DNA from: an uncultured Pirellulaceae bacterium | GTDB taxonomy: Bacteria > Planctomycetota > Planctomycetia > Pirellulales > Pirellulaceae | Assembly (NCBI GenBank): GCA_947258905.1 | Contig: CAMYKF010000132.1 | Location: 1 to 10,233 of the forward strand | Direction: 5' to 3' | Length of the DNA stretch: 10,233 bases | In this document: one piece after another, positions 1 to 6,523 of the stretch | Layout of the letters: every line of letters starts with the position of its first letter | How positions within the stretch are numbered: position 1 is the stretch's first letter | Notes under the pieces: model-generated | Seen by the model: the letters and a program-made list of their open reading frames with translations, nothing else | Told to the model about the DNA's origin: nothing | Databases searched by the model: none | Translations under genes and position numbers: made by a program

Positions 1-23
1 GGCGGGTCAGAGCCTGCCGTCGC

Positions 24-1754
24 ATGTTGGTGACGAACAAGTCGGAACTGGGGAAAAAGATCATTGATCAGCTGATCGACGGCGGCGAGTCGCTGGCCGA
101 TAACCCGCGATTTCAAACCGCTCTAAGCTCGCGCCAGTCAGGCATCGCCGGCTGGGGATTCGTCGATGTGGATTCCATCCGGTTTCTTGGCAGAAAGGGC
201 GACGACTTCTTTCGCAATGACACCGCGATTCCGGTCACGGCGCTGGGACTTGAGGGCAACGATCGCCTCATTGGCGGTTCGGGGAACGATCTGCTCTATG
301 GTGGCCGGGGAAATGATTTGCTCGAAGGCTTGCAGGGCAACGATCAGATCTTTGGTGAATGGGGAGATGATGATTTGCGTGGCGGAGACGGAGCCGACTG
401 GATTTCCGGTGCGGTTGGCAATGATCTCGTCTATGGCCAGGCCGGCGACGATATGGTAACCGGAGACTCGGGCAATGATCAGGTGCGCGGCGGCGACGGT
501 AATGACACCGTACATGGCTGGACGGGCAATGATCTGCTGTTCGGCGACAATGGAAACGACTGGCTGTCGGGCTACGTCGGGGACGACGAGCTGAATGGCG
601 GCAGTGGTAATGACGTGCTCATGGGCGGCGGCGGCAATGATCAGCTGCAGGGTGCGGGTGGCATCGACGAACTATGGGGCCAGAGCGGCAACGATGTGCT
701 GCGGGTGTCCTCCGGTGCCAGTCAGTTTCACGGCGGCCATGGGAATGACGTGATTTACGGCACCAGCGCCGCGGACTATATCACCGGCGGCAACGACGAT
801 GACACGATCTTTGCCGGTGGCGGCAATGATCAAGTGCTGGCCGGAAACGGTGCTGACAAGGTTTATGGCGAGGCTGGCGACGATCGGTTATTCGGCAACG
901 GCCAGGCAGATCTGCTTAATGGCGGCTCCGGCAACGACAAATTGTATGGTGGAGATGGCAATGACGAGTTAATTAGCGGCAGCGGTCTTGATTATCTGGG
1001 TGGTCAAAACGGCGTGGATGTGCTGATCAGTACCAATGACGGACAGGCGGACGTTTTGTCTGGTGGCCCTGGCGGCGACCACGTCCTGTACTTCAATCGG
1101 GACAAGCCGGGTACTGACAGCGGCGATCTGCGACTGCAACTCGTCAACAAGACCAGTGCCTGGACCGTTAACGAAATGCGCGTGCTAAACCGCGGATTGC
1201 AGCGCCTGCATGACGCAACCGGTAACTCCCGGTTAGTCCGCGATGTGGTCGTGGGCAAGGACCTGACGCTGGAAAAATACCGTTCGCTTTCCGGCGGCGC
1301 TGCCGCTATCAACTACATGACGTACAGAACGGTCAACGGCCGTACCACCTACGACCGCGCGATCCGTTTTGCGGACTGGGACGAAACCAGCGAACCGCTC
1401 AACGCGGCCTATGAACTGGTTTTTGTTCACGAAATTGCACATAACTTTGACGATGATTTTGAACTGGCTGCGGTGCCCGTTGTCAGCATCAATGACTGGA
1501 ATGCATTCACCGCCCAGAGCGGCTGGCGGAAAAACCGGCTCAACAACAACTACGTGCGTTCCGGTGACGGCCAGTGGTGGTATCGCCGCAACGCGCAGTT
1601 CTATCGTTCGTACGGCAACTGGAGCCCGGCGGAAGACTGGGGTACTTCGTGGGAACTGTTTTTCGATCCCGACGCGGAAAGACCGCCGGCAAACTCCAAC
1701 CTTGGCAGGAAACTGGCGTCGGTGACTTCGTTCATGAACAAAATGTCTTCCTGA
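24..1754 (+). CDS. RTX calcium-binding protein with C-terminal zincin-like (ATLF-like) metallopeptidase domain; 5' end uncertain
   Basis: Residues 76-336 are 29 consecutive nonapeptides of the G-G-x-G-N-D-x-L-x type without one register break, the signature of a calcium-stabilised parallel beta-roll; a few units (near residues 229, 247 and 292) have lost the Asp/Asn. Residues about 350-576 form a separate domain with HEIAH at 469-473 followed by NFDD, and a second block, Y530 and E537 in YGNWSPAE, then W543-E544. HExxH plus a downstream Glu fits a gluzincin, and HExxHxxDD with Tyr seven residues before the Glu resembles anthrax lethal factor as I remember it. Peptidase activity is inferred. 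RTX proteins are normally secreted, but no signal peptide is visible. The ATG at 24 has no clear Shine-Dalgarno, and the frame stays open to the window edge, so the real start may lie further upstream. The gene converges on the PhoD-like gene. Confidence 0.85.
   Translation: MLVTNKSELGKKIIDQLIDGGESLADNPRFQTALSSRQSGIAGWGFVDVDSIRFLGRKGDDFFRNDTAIPVTALGLEGNDRLIGGSGNDLLYGGRGNDLLEGLQGNDQIFGEWGDDDLRGGDGADWISGAVGNDLVYGQAGDDMVTGDSGNDQVRGGDGNDTVHGWTGNDLLFGDNGNDWLSGYVGDDELNGGSGNDVLMGGGGNDQLQGAGGIDELWGQSGNDVLRVSSGASQFHGGHGNDVIYGTSAADYITGGNDDDTIFAGGGNDQVLAGNGADKVYGEAGDDRLFGNGQADLLNGGSGNDKLYGGDGNDELISGSGLDYLGGQNGVDVLISTNDGQADVLSGGPGGDHVLYFNRDKPGTDSGDLRLQLVNKTSAWTVNEMRVLNRGLQRLHDATGNSRLVRDVVVGKDLTLEKYRSLSGGAAAINYMTYRTVNGRTTYDRAIRFADWDETSEPLNAAYELVFVHEIAHNFDDDFELAAVPVVSINDWNAFTAQSGWRKNRLNNNYVRSGDGQWWYRRNAQFYRSYGNWSPAEDWGTSWELFFDPDAERPPANSNLGRKLASVTSFMNKMSS
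249..1031 (+). repeat. Coding repeat array: 29 RTX nonapeptide units of 27 bp
   Basis: This is the DNA of the beta-roll in the RTX protein (residues 76-336). Each 27-bp unit encodes a core of Gly-x-Gly-Asn/Asp-Asp-x-Leu/Ile/Val-x-Gly. The period stays at 27 bp across the whole 783 bp without insertion or deletion. Codons at equivalent positions differ (for example GGC AAC GAT and GGC AAT GAT alternate), so the units have drifted apart and this is not a very recent expansion. Confidence 0.85.
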
Positions 1755-1772
1755 CGATGACTGGCGACGCGG

Positions 1773-2852
1773 CTATTCAAGTTCGCTGAGCGCGATTTGA
1801 TGCTCGATTCGCGTCACGCCGTCCACGTCGATGATTTGCAATTTGATCGCGGGATCGGTCCCCGACCAGTCAATGTCAATCATGCCAAAATGATTGGCCC
1901 GGAAGGCCTCGCCTGTGCGATACCGGTTCGGTTCCACGTTGTGCCAGTCCTCGGTCAGGCCGCTGGCCGTCACATCGTAAATGGGATAGAGACCGGGAAA
2001 GTCCCGACGCGAGATCTCGGCCCAGTGCACATCGCCCGAGATAAACAGCACGCCATTGGCACCCGTGTCGCGAATCAAGTTCACCATGCGTTGGTGCTGA
2101 AGCGGCAGGTTGGTCCATGATTCCCAGCCGTTGTACTCGTGGCCGAACTGAATCGAGCTGCAGATGATGCGGATGTCGGCCGGTTCACGTAGTCTGGCTT
2201 CCAGCCAACGCCATTGTTCGTCACCCAGCAAGGTTTTGTCCGGGTCGTCATCGGGTTGGTAGTCGTTTTTGAAGCCGGAGCCTTCGGGGATGCCACCGCC
2301 GTTGCGTTTGAGTGGATCGCGGAAGGTGCGTGTATCCAGCAGAATGACCTGCAGCGCGCGACCACCCGATTCAAACCGGTGCGCGCCGTAGATCCCGGTG
2401 TGCTGACGTCGCGGGCTGTCGGCCGGGACACGCCAAAAGTCCATAAAGATCTGTTTGGATTCTTCCTTGAACTTGTATTCCTTGCCGGCATCGTTCCAGC
2501 CGTAATCGTGATCGTCCCATACCGACAACACGGCAAGCTCACGACGCAGATTCTGAAACTCGGGCCTGGAGCCCAGCCGATCATACTTTTCCTGCAAAAC
2601 TTCCATGTCGAGCGTATCGCCATAGATATTGTCACCGAGGTAGATGAACAGATCGGGCTGTTTCGCGACGACTGTTTCCAGCACCGGCTGGGGCTTGTCC
2701 TGATGACCGCAGGAACCAAAAGCGATCCGCGATGGCAGCCCCTCAATTTCGTCGACCCCGCGCACCACCATCTCGGCTTCCTGGGCCACGGCGGGGCCGC
2801 AGAGAGTTGTCAAAACCAGGAATGTCAGGCCAGCGGCCAGGCTGCGATTCAT
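1773..2852 (-). CDS. Alkaline phosphatase D (PhoD)-like metallophosphatase, exported
   Basis: A 359-residue protein of the PhoD-like branch of the calcineurin-type metallophosphoesterases, expected to hydrolyse phosphomonoesters or phosphodiesters outside the cytoplasm. The N-terminus is a Sec-type signal peptide (charged MNR, hydrophobic core, cleavage likely after AVA at about residue 23). There is no twin-arginine, unlike Bacillus PhoD. Metal-site motifs occur in order: GSC (46-48), GDNIYGD (73-79), WDDHDYGWND (112-121) and SGDVHWAE (272-279). The protein is short for a PhoD because it lacks the N-terminal PhoD_N domain. I chose the ATG at 2852 over an in-frame GTG at 2861 because AGGTG lies six bases before the ATG and the GTG is part of that site. 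It is the last gene of a three-gene unit, 19 bp after the reductase gene. The substrate cannot be told from sequence. Confidence 0.9.
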   Translation of the reverse strand: MNRSLAAGLTFLVLTTLCGPAVAQEAEMVVRGVDEIEGLPSRIAFGSCGHQDKPQPVLETVVAKQPDLFIYLGDNIYGDTLDMEVLQEKYDRLGSRPEFQNLRRELAVLSVWDDHDYGWNDAGKEYKFKEESKQIFMDFWRVPADSPRRQHTGIYGAHRFESGGRALQVILLDTRTFRDPLKRNGGGIPEGSGFKNDYQPDDDPDKTLLGDEQWRWLEARLREPADIRIICSSIQFGHEYNGWESWTNLPLQHQRMVNLIRDTGANGVLFISGDVHWAEISRRDFPGLYPIYDVTASGLTEDWHNVEPNRYRTGEAFRANHFGMIDIDWSGTDPAIKLQIIDVDGVTRIEHQIALSELE

Positions 2853-2858
2853 AAAGGG

Positions 2859-2863
2859 CACCT
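2859..2863 (-). promoter_or_regulatory. Ribosome binding site of the PhoD-like gene
   Basis: On the minus strand AGGTG ends six bases before the ATG at 2852. This decides the start, because the longer reading frame would begin at a GTG that is part of this site. Confidence 0.55.
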
Positions 2864-2871
2864 ACCGGATA

Positions 2872-3861
2872 TCAGCTACCTGAATCCACGTGATCGACGG
2901 CGGGTTTTTCCTCGTCCCACAAGTTGGCGACGGTGTAAGGACCATCGGGCAATTCCCAAAATGTGCCGTCGACGTAACGGTGATGACGATCCAGCGCGGC
3001 GATGGCGGTCATGTCGTCGTCACTCAGCTGCAAAGCGGCGGCAGCGAAGTTGTCCGCCATACGCTGACGATTGGCCGATTTGGGAATGGCGATTGAACCT
3101 CGAGTCACGGCCCACGCCAGCATCACCTGGGCGACGGTCACTGAATAACTGTCGGCAATCTTTTGTAACACCGGGTCAGCAAACAGAGCGGGCTCATTTT
3201 CCTGTTTCATGCCGTCGGGCCGGTCGCCCGAGCCCAGGGGTGAATAGGCCGTAAAGGCGATGCGATGTGCAGTACAAAACTCGAACAGTTCGTTTTGCTG
3301 CAGGTACGGGTGCGATTCCACTTGATTGCAAGCCGGCGTAATGCCGGTTTCTTCAATCAGCGATGTGATCTTCTGCGCGCTGAAATTGGAAATGCCGATG
3401 TTGCGACATAAACCGGCGTCGACGCATTGCTGCATCGCTTGCCAGGTTTCGGCCAGGGGTGCCTGGTCGAGAGTCAGAAAATCCGCGGCGGTTTCGGGTC
3501 GCGGAACGCCGGACTGCTGCGCCACCGGCCAGTGAATCAGGTACAGATCGAGGTGATCCAGTTGCAAATCGGCAAGCGTTCCTTTCAAGGCCGGTGCCAC
3601 GTCTGCGGCCCGATGCCGGTCGTTCCACAACTTGGAAGTAACAAACAGATCATCGCGCTGACAGAGACCTTCGTTGATGCCGGCGGTCAGTGCGGCACCC
3701 ACATCGGATTCGTTCTCATAAATCCACGCGCAATCAATGTGCCGATAGCCGATTTCCAAGGCAGCGTACACGGCCTCGCGTGCCACGCCATCGTTCAATT
3801 TCCAGGTGCCCAGTCCCAAAGCCGGGATTTTCTGCCCGTTGGCCAGTTCCACGTATTGCAT
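2872..3861 (-). CDS. Aldo/keto reductase (AKR superfamily), NADPH-dependent
   Basis: A 329-residue (alpha/beta)8-barrel oxidoreductase of the usual AKR length, with no signal peptide and therefore cytosolic. It should reduce aldehydes or ketones with NADPH. All four catalytic residues are present at the classical AKR1-like spacing: D43 and Y48 (HIDCAWIY), K77 (VTSKLWND) and H110 (LIHWP). Other family blocks are GLGTW (16-20), GISNFS (156-161), NQVESHPYLQQ (179-189) and the nucleotide-binding IPKSANRQRMADN (259-271), whose Lys and Arg residues favour NADP(H). The C-terminal loop, which sets substrate choice in this superfamily, contains FWELPDGPYT and ends in an acidic tail. The ATG at 3861 has a good AAGGA site four bases upstream. 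The upstream phosphatase gene stops only 13 bp before it, so the two genes are very likely co-transcribed. The physiological substrate is unknown. Confidence 0.93.
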   Translation of the reverse strand: MQYVELANGQKIPALGLGTWKLNDGVAREAVYAALEIGYRHIDCAWIYENESDVGAALTAGINEGLCQRDDLFVTSKLWNDRHRAADVAPALKGTLADLQLDHLDLYLIHWPVAQQSGVPRPETAADFLTLDQAPLAETWQAMQQCVDAGLCRNIGISNFSAQKITSLIEETGITPACNQVESHPYLQQNELFEFCTAHRIAFTAYSPLGSGDRPDGMKQENEPALFADPVLQKIADSYSVTVAQVMLAWAVTRGSIAIPKSANRQRMADNFAAAALQLSDDDMTAIAALDRHHRYVDGTFWELPDGPYTVANLWDEEKPAVDHVDSGS

Positions 3862-3874
3862 GAGTTCCTTTCCG

Positions 3875-4741
3875 CTATCGGCGTAATGCCGCTCGCTTGG
3901 TTTTCAGTATCGTTTCGCGCGACGCCGAATTGTCCCAGTTGTAAAGTGATCTTTCCCAACCGCCGTAGGTCGGGTTTGGCAACATCATCCACCGTTGGCC
4001 CCACATATTCGAGAACTCGTTGCCCACCCGGCGTCGCTGATTCGAGTCACCATAGTAGCCCGGATCGACAAAGTCGTTCAGGTCATCACCCAGCAGCAAC
4101 AGGATACGATATTGCCTCGCCAAAAACTCGCGACGTGATTGTTTATTGGACGTCCAGTCCTCACGTTCATTCTTGGTAAACAGCAAGTCAGGATCATCTG
4201 CCTGAAGCAAGCCAACGTCAATCAGGTTCTGTCGCGTGGCATGCTCCACGACATGATCCCGGTTGGTGACAAACAGGACGGTGACACCGGCGGCGCGGCA
4301 CGAACTGAGAAACTGCGCAGCACCCGGCAGCGCCGGCGATTCCTGTCGCCGGCAAAATTTCAGCCACTCATCCGTACTGAATACCCTGTCCGCAACGATC
4401 AGACCAACCTGGAACGCTGAATTGTCCAGCACCGTTTCGTCGACATCGATGATGATCGCTGGCGGTAACCCGGCCAGATCTTCAGGCGAATCGGCAAACA
4501 TCTTTGCCTGCTCGGTACTGGCTGTCCAGCGCGGATCCACCAGCGCGGTGCCCAGGTTGATTTGTGCCAGGCGAAACGTCTGTCGCGTAACCGCAGCGTA
4601 TTCGGCGGAGGTCTGCATCCAGGTCACCGCGTCGAGATCTTCATGCGCGGCAGCTTCGCTGGAATGCTGTACCTCAAGTGCGGTCGGGCACTGCGCGAAC
4701 AATGAAATGCTGATAATCAGCAAAATCAGGCAACGGATCAT
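3875..4741 (-). CDS. HAD-superfamily acid phosphatase / 5'-nucleotidase, e(P4)-like (class C)
   Basis: A 288-residue HAD phosphatase of the acid phosphatase/lipoprotein e(P4) family. Known members dephosphorylate nucleotides such as NMN and 5'-mononucleotides at the cell surface. All HAD motifs are present: DVDETVLDN (motif I, nucleophile D99 and acid D101), VTNRD (motif II, 158-162), K200 in TSNKQSRREF (motif III region) and GDDLNDF (motif IV, 218-224). The family marks WMQTSAEY (41-48) and NPTYGGWE (256-263) also fit. The N-terminus is a hydrophobic export signal (MIRCLILLIISISLF), but the Cys that follows sits in FAQC, a poor lipobox, so lipid attachment is doubtful and signal peptidase I cleavage near residue 21 is an alternative. 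I prefer the ATG at 4741, with AAGAG six bases upstream, over an in-frame GTG at 4789 that would put 16 polar residues before the signal peptide. It is the first gene of the minus-strand unit. Confidence 0.9.
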   Translation of the reverse strand: MIRCLILLIISISLFAQCPTALEVQHSSEAAAHEDLDAVTWMQTSAEYAAVTRQTFRLAQINLGTALVDPRWTASTEQAKMFADSPEDLAGLPPAIIIDVDETVLDNSAFQVGLIVADRVFSTDEWLKFCRRQESPALPGAAQFLSSCRAAGVTVLFVTNRDHVVEHATRQNLIDVGLLQADDPDLLFTKNEREDWTSNKQSRREFLARQYRILLLLGDDLNDFVDPGYYGDSNQRRRVGNEFSNMWGQRWMMLPNPTYGGWERSLYNWDNSASRETILKTKRAALRR

Positions 4742-4943
4742 GGGATGCTCTTGTGGCGGCAAGTTCTGGATGTGGGTCGAAGTTGTCACCCGAAGGGGTT
4801 ATTTTCTACGGGCGAAGAGATCAATAATGGTCGGTATTGGGCCTTTTTTCGAGTCCCGTCAGAAAAAATCAGAAAATCGGTGGATGACGAATTTCGGCGG
4901 CAGTCTCCCATGTAGACGGTGAAACAATTACGGGAGCGAAACC
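4742..4943. promoter_or_regulatory. Divergent intergenic region between the phosphatase unit and the methyltransferase gene
   Basis: These 202 bp must hold the promoters of both the minus-strand three-gene unit and the plus-strand methyltransferase gene. I see no convincing -35/-10 pair on either strand. The only symmetric element I found is CAATA at 4822-4826 matched by TATTG at 4835-4839 around an eight-base spacer, too short to call an operator with confidence. A run of six T (4844-4849) and one of six A (4862-4867) make the centre AT-rich. Confidence 0.4.
4931..4936 (+). promoter_or_regulatory. Ribosome binding site of the methyltransferase gene
   Basis: CGGGAG lies seven bases before the ATG at 4944, a good Shine-Dalgarno that supports this start. 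Confidence 0.6.
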
Positions 4944-5714
4944 ATGAGACGATATCTGATTCTGGCGTGGGGAGTCTTCAACTACGTCGTATTCCTTGGC
5001 GTGTTCTTGTACGCCATCGCTTTTGTTGGCAATTTCTGGCTGCCGGTTTCCCTTGATTCGGCACCGCGTTCGCCACTGTGGGCGGCCATCGCGATCAACC
5101 TCGGATTGCTGGGGTTGTTTGCCGTGCAACACAGCCTGATGGCCCGGCCGTTTTTCAAGGACTGGATCACCAGGTACATCCCCCAGCCAGCCGAACGACC
5201 AATGTATGTCGGGGCATCCAACCTCGCCATGATCGTGCTGTTTATTTTCTGGCAGCCGCTGGGTCCGGCGATCTGGAGTGTTACCAATCCGGTGGCCGCA
5301 GGGATCATTTACGCCATCTACTTTGTCGGTTGGGCAATCCTGCTGGCAGCGACCTTCATGATCAACCACTTTGACCTGTTCGGTTTGCGACAAGTCTGGC
5401 TGGAGTTCCATGGTCAACCCTGCACGCGACTGAATTTTTCCAAGCCCGGATTTTACAAGTACGTACGGCATCCGTTGTATGTGGGCTGGTTGACGATCTT
5501 CTGGGCAGCCCCCGTGATGACTGCAGGTCATTTGTTGTTCGCCCTCGGGACAACGGCCTACATTCTGATCGCGATACAACTGGAAGAGCGTGATCTGGAA
5601 GAGGCGCTCGGTGTCGATTACCGGCAATACAAAAACGAAGTGCCGATGTTGATTCCGGGTCTGGGAAACGGTTCTCGCCCGGCATCCGACAGCGGACTTC
5701 ATCAGGGAACCTGA
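4944..5714 (+). CDS. mddA: Methanethiol S-methyltransferase (MddA-type membrane protein)
   Basis: A 256-residue polytopic membrane protein resembling MddA, which methylates methanethiol with S-adenosylmethionine to give dimethyl sulfide. Hydrophobic segments lie at about residues 7-30, 46-66, 90-112, 117-137 and 183-212. Blocks I recognise from the MddA/NnrU-like group are QHSLMARP (62-69), FMINHFDLFGLRQV (138-151), YVRHPLYVGW (173-182), the stretch APVMTAGHLLFA (189-200) and EERDLEEALGVDYRQY (214-229). The RHP and EERDL elements are shared with the isoprenylcysteine methyltransferase-like fold and probably form the cofactor site. The ATG has a good ribosome binding site. The gene stands alone between a divergent unit and the sigma-factor region, and a hairpin follows its stop codon. 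A related NnrU-like membrane protein of another function is the main alternative. The activity is inferred by family resemblance. Confidence 0.85.
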   Translation: MRRYLILAWGVFNYVVFLGVFLYAIAFVGNFWLPVSLDSAPRSPLWAAIAINLGLLGLFAVQHSLMARPFFKDWITRYIPQPAERPMYVGASNLAMIVLFIFWQPLGPAIWSVTNPVAAGIIYAIYFVGWAILLAATFMINHFDLFGLRQVWLEFHGQPCTRLNFSKPGFYKYVRHPLYVGWLTIFWAAPVMTAGHLLFALGTTAYILIAIQLEERDLEEALGVDYRQYKNEVPMLIPGLGNGSRPASDSGLHQGT

Positions 5715-5736
5715 GCAGGTGCCTTGCTGATGAGGG

Positions 5737-5762
5737 GCGGGACGGGTTCCAATCCGTCTCGC
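5737..5762 (+). terminator. GC-rich hairpin after the methyltransferase gene
   Basis: GCGGGACGG (5737-5745) pairs with CCGTCTCGC (5754-5762) as nine base pairs, one of them G-U, around an eight-base loop, 22 bp after the mddA stop. There is no T-run immediately after it (the first is four T at 5769-5772), so it is only a possible terminator. Its right arm runs three bases into the first copy of the tandem repeat. Confidence 0.4.
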
Positions 5763-5801
5763 TCTGTCCTTTTCGCGGGGCGCTCTGTCCTTTTCGCGGG
5801 G
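5760..5801. repeat. Perfect tandem repeat, 2 x 21 bp
   Basis: The 21-bp unit at 5760-5780 is repeated without mismatch at 5781-5801. Its core is CTCTGTCCTTTTCGCGGGG. It lies between mddA and the sigma factor gene, ending 41 bp before the sigma factor start, and so within the region expected to hold that gene's promoter. Identical copies suggest a recent duplication, or a dispersed intergenic repeat that happens to be doubled here. Confidence 0.85.
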
Positions 5802-5832
5802 AATTCGTTTTATTTCGAAGCGGAAATAGATC

Positions 5833-5836
5833 AGGA
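5833..5836 (+). promoter_or_regulatory. Ribosome binding site of the sigma factor gene
   Basis: AGGA lies six bases before the GTG at 5843. The alternative ATG at 5882 has no such site, so this favours the longer protein. Confidence 0.5.
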
Positions 5837-5842
5837 TAACAA

Positions 5843-6514
5843 GTGCCAGTTCGTAATCAATTAGCCAGCTCGCGTCCCGACATGAGCAGTTTCGACGAAA
5901 CAACGAAACTCGAACAAGATGTGCTGGACGGCAACGCATCCGCAGCGGTCGGCCAGCTGATGGTCAAATACCAGGACCGGTTGCAGCGTGTGATTGCCTT
6001 TCGCATGGATCGCCGGCTTAAATCACGAATCGATGCGGCCGATGTTGTGCAGGAAGCCTTTGTTGAAGCCACCCGGCGACTGGACGACTACCGCGCCTGC
6101 GCTGACAAGATGAGTTTCTTTCTGTGGTTGCGATTTATTACGTTGCAAAAGCTCGCCCAACTGCATCGACATCACCTCGGTGTGCAGGCTCGAAACGCAG
6201 CGCGTGACGTACCGATTTTTGGTCGACCCATGCCCGAAGCGACTTCGATGGTGCTGGCCGCGCAGCTGCTGGGTAATATGACCAGTCCCAGTCACGCAGC
6301 GATGAGGCGGGAACGCCAGATTAAACTGGATCAAGCCCTCGCCGAAATGGAGGACGTTGATCGCGAAGTGTTGGCGTTGCGTCATTTTGAACATCTGAAC
6401 AACCAGGAAACGGCTCAGCTGCTGGACCTCAGTGAAACCGCGGCCAGCAACCGTTACGTACGCGCATTGCGTCGTCTGAAGTCCATCCTGAACATGCTTG
6501 ACGACAGCGAGTAA
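5843..6514 (+). CDS. ECF-type RNA polymerase sigma factor (planctomycete kinase-associated type)
   Basis: A 223-residue group 4 sigma factor that should direct RNA polymerase to its own promoter set. Region 2 covers about residues 20-100, with the core-binding and -10 element helix at 64-73 (DAADVVQEAF). Region 4 covers about 165-220, with a helix-turn-helix at 186-207 (NNQETAQLLDLSETAASNRY) preceded by DREVLALRHFE. The linker between them is long and contains LHRHHLGVQARNAARDV and LLGNMTSPSHAAMR, blocks I remember from planctomycete sigma factors encoded beside Ser/Thr kinases. The GTG start is chosen for its ribosome binding site. The ATG at 5882 (MSSFDETTKL, 210 residues) fits the usual family N-terminus and remains possible. 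The kinase gene follows after nine bases. No anti-sigma gene is seen, so control by the kinase is likely but inferred. Confidence 0.92.
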   Translation: MPVRNQLASSRPDMSSFDETTKLEQDVLDGNASAAVGQLMVKYQDRLQRVIAFRMDRRLKSRIDAADVVQEAFVEATRRLDDYRACADKMSFFLWLRFITLQKLAQLHRHHLGVQARNAARDVPIFGRPMPEATSMVLAAQLLGNMTSPSHAAMRRERQIKLDQALAEMEDVDREVLALRHFEHLNNQETAQLLDLSETAASNRYVRALRRLKSILNMLDDSE

Positions 6515-6523
6515 GTTGCCTTC

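Noticed and set aside
249..1031. The regular 27-bp periodicity looked at first like a CRISPR or satellite array
   Set aside because: The period is a multiple of three, the units vary, and they translate into RTX nonapeptides in one frame of a long gene; there are no constant repeats with unique spacers.
1755..1772. A bidirectional terminator between the convergent RTX and PhoD-like genes
   Set aside because: The 18-bp gap and its flanks show no stable hairpin or T-run.
2214..3254. A 346-codon open frame on the plus strand over the PhoD-like and reductase genes
   Set aside because: It runs opposite two genes with complete catalytic motifs and crosses their intergenic gap; the translation looks like antisense read-through with no recognisable domain.
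3427..4179. A 250-codon open frame on the plus strand over the reductase and phosphatase genes
   Set aside because: It is antisense to two confidently identified genes and has no ribosome binding site or domain I recognise.
4869..5939. A 356-codon open frame on the minus strand, opposite mddA and across the tandem repeat
   Set aside because: It lies antisense to a well-recognised membrane protein, its translation is low in hydrophobic segments and matches no family, and its repeated REKDRA motif is only the 21-bp tandem repeat read in frame.
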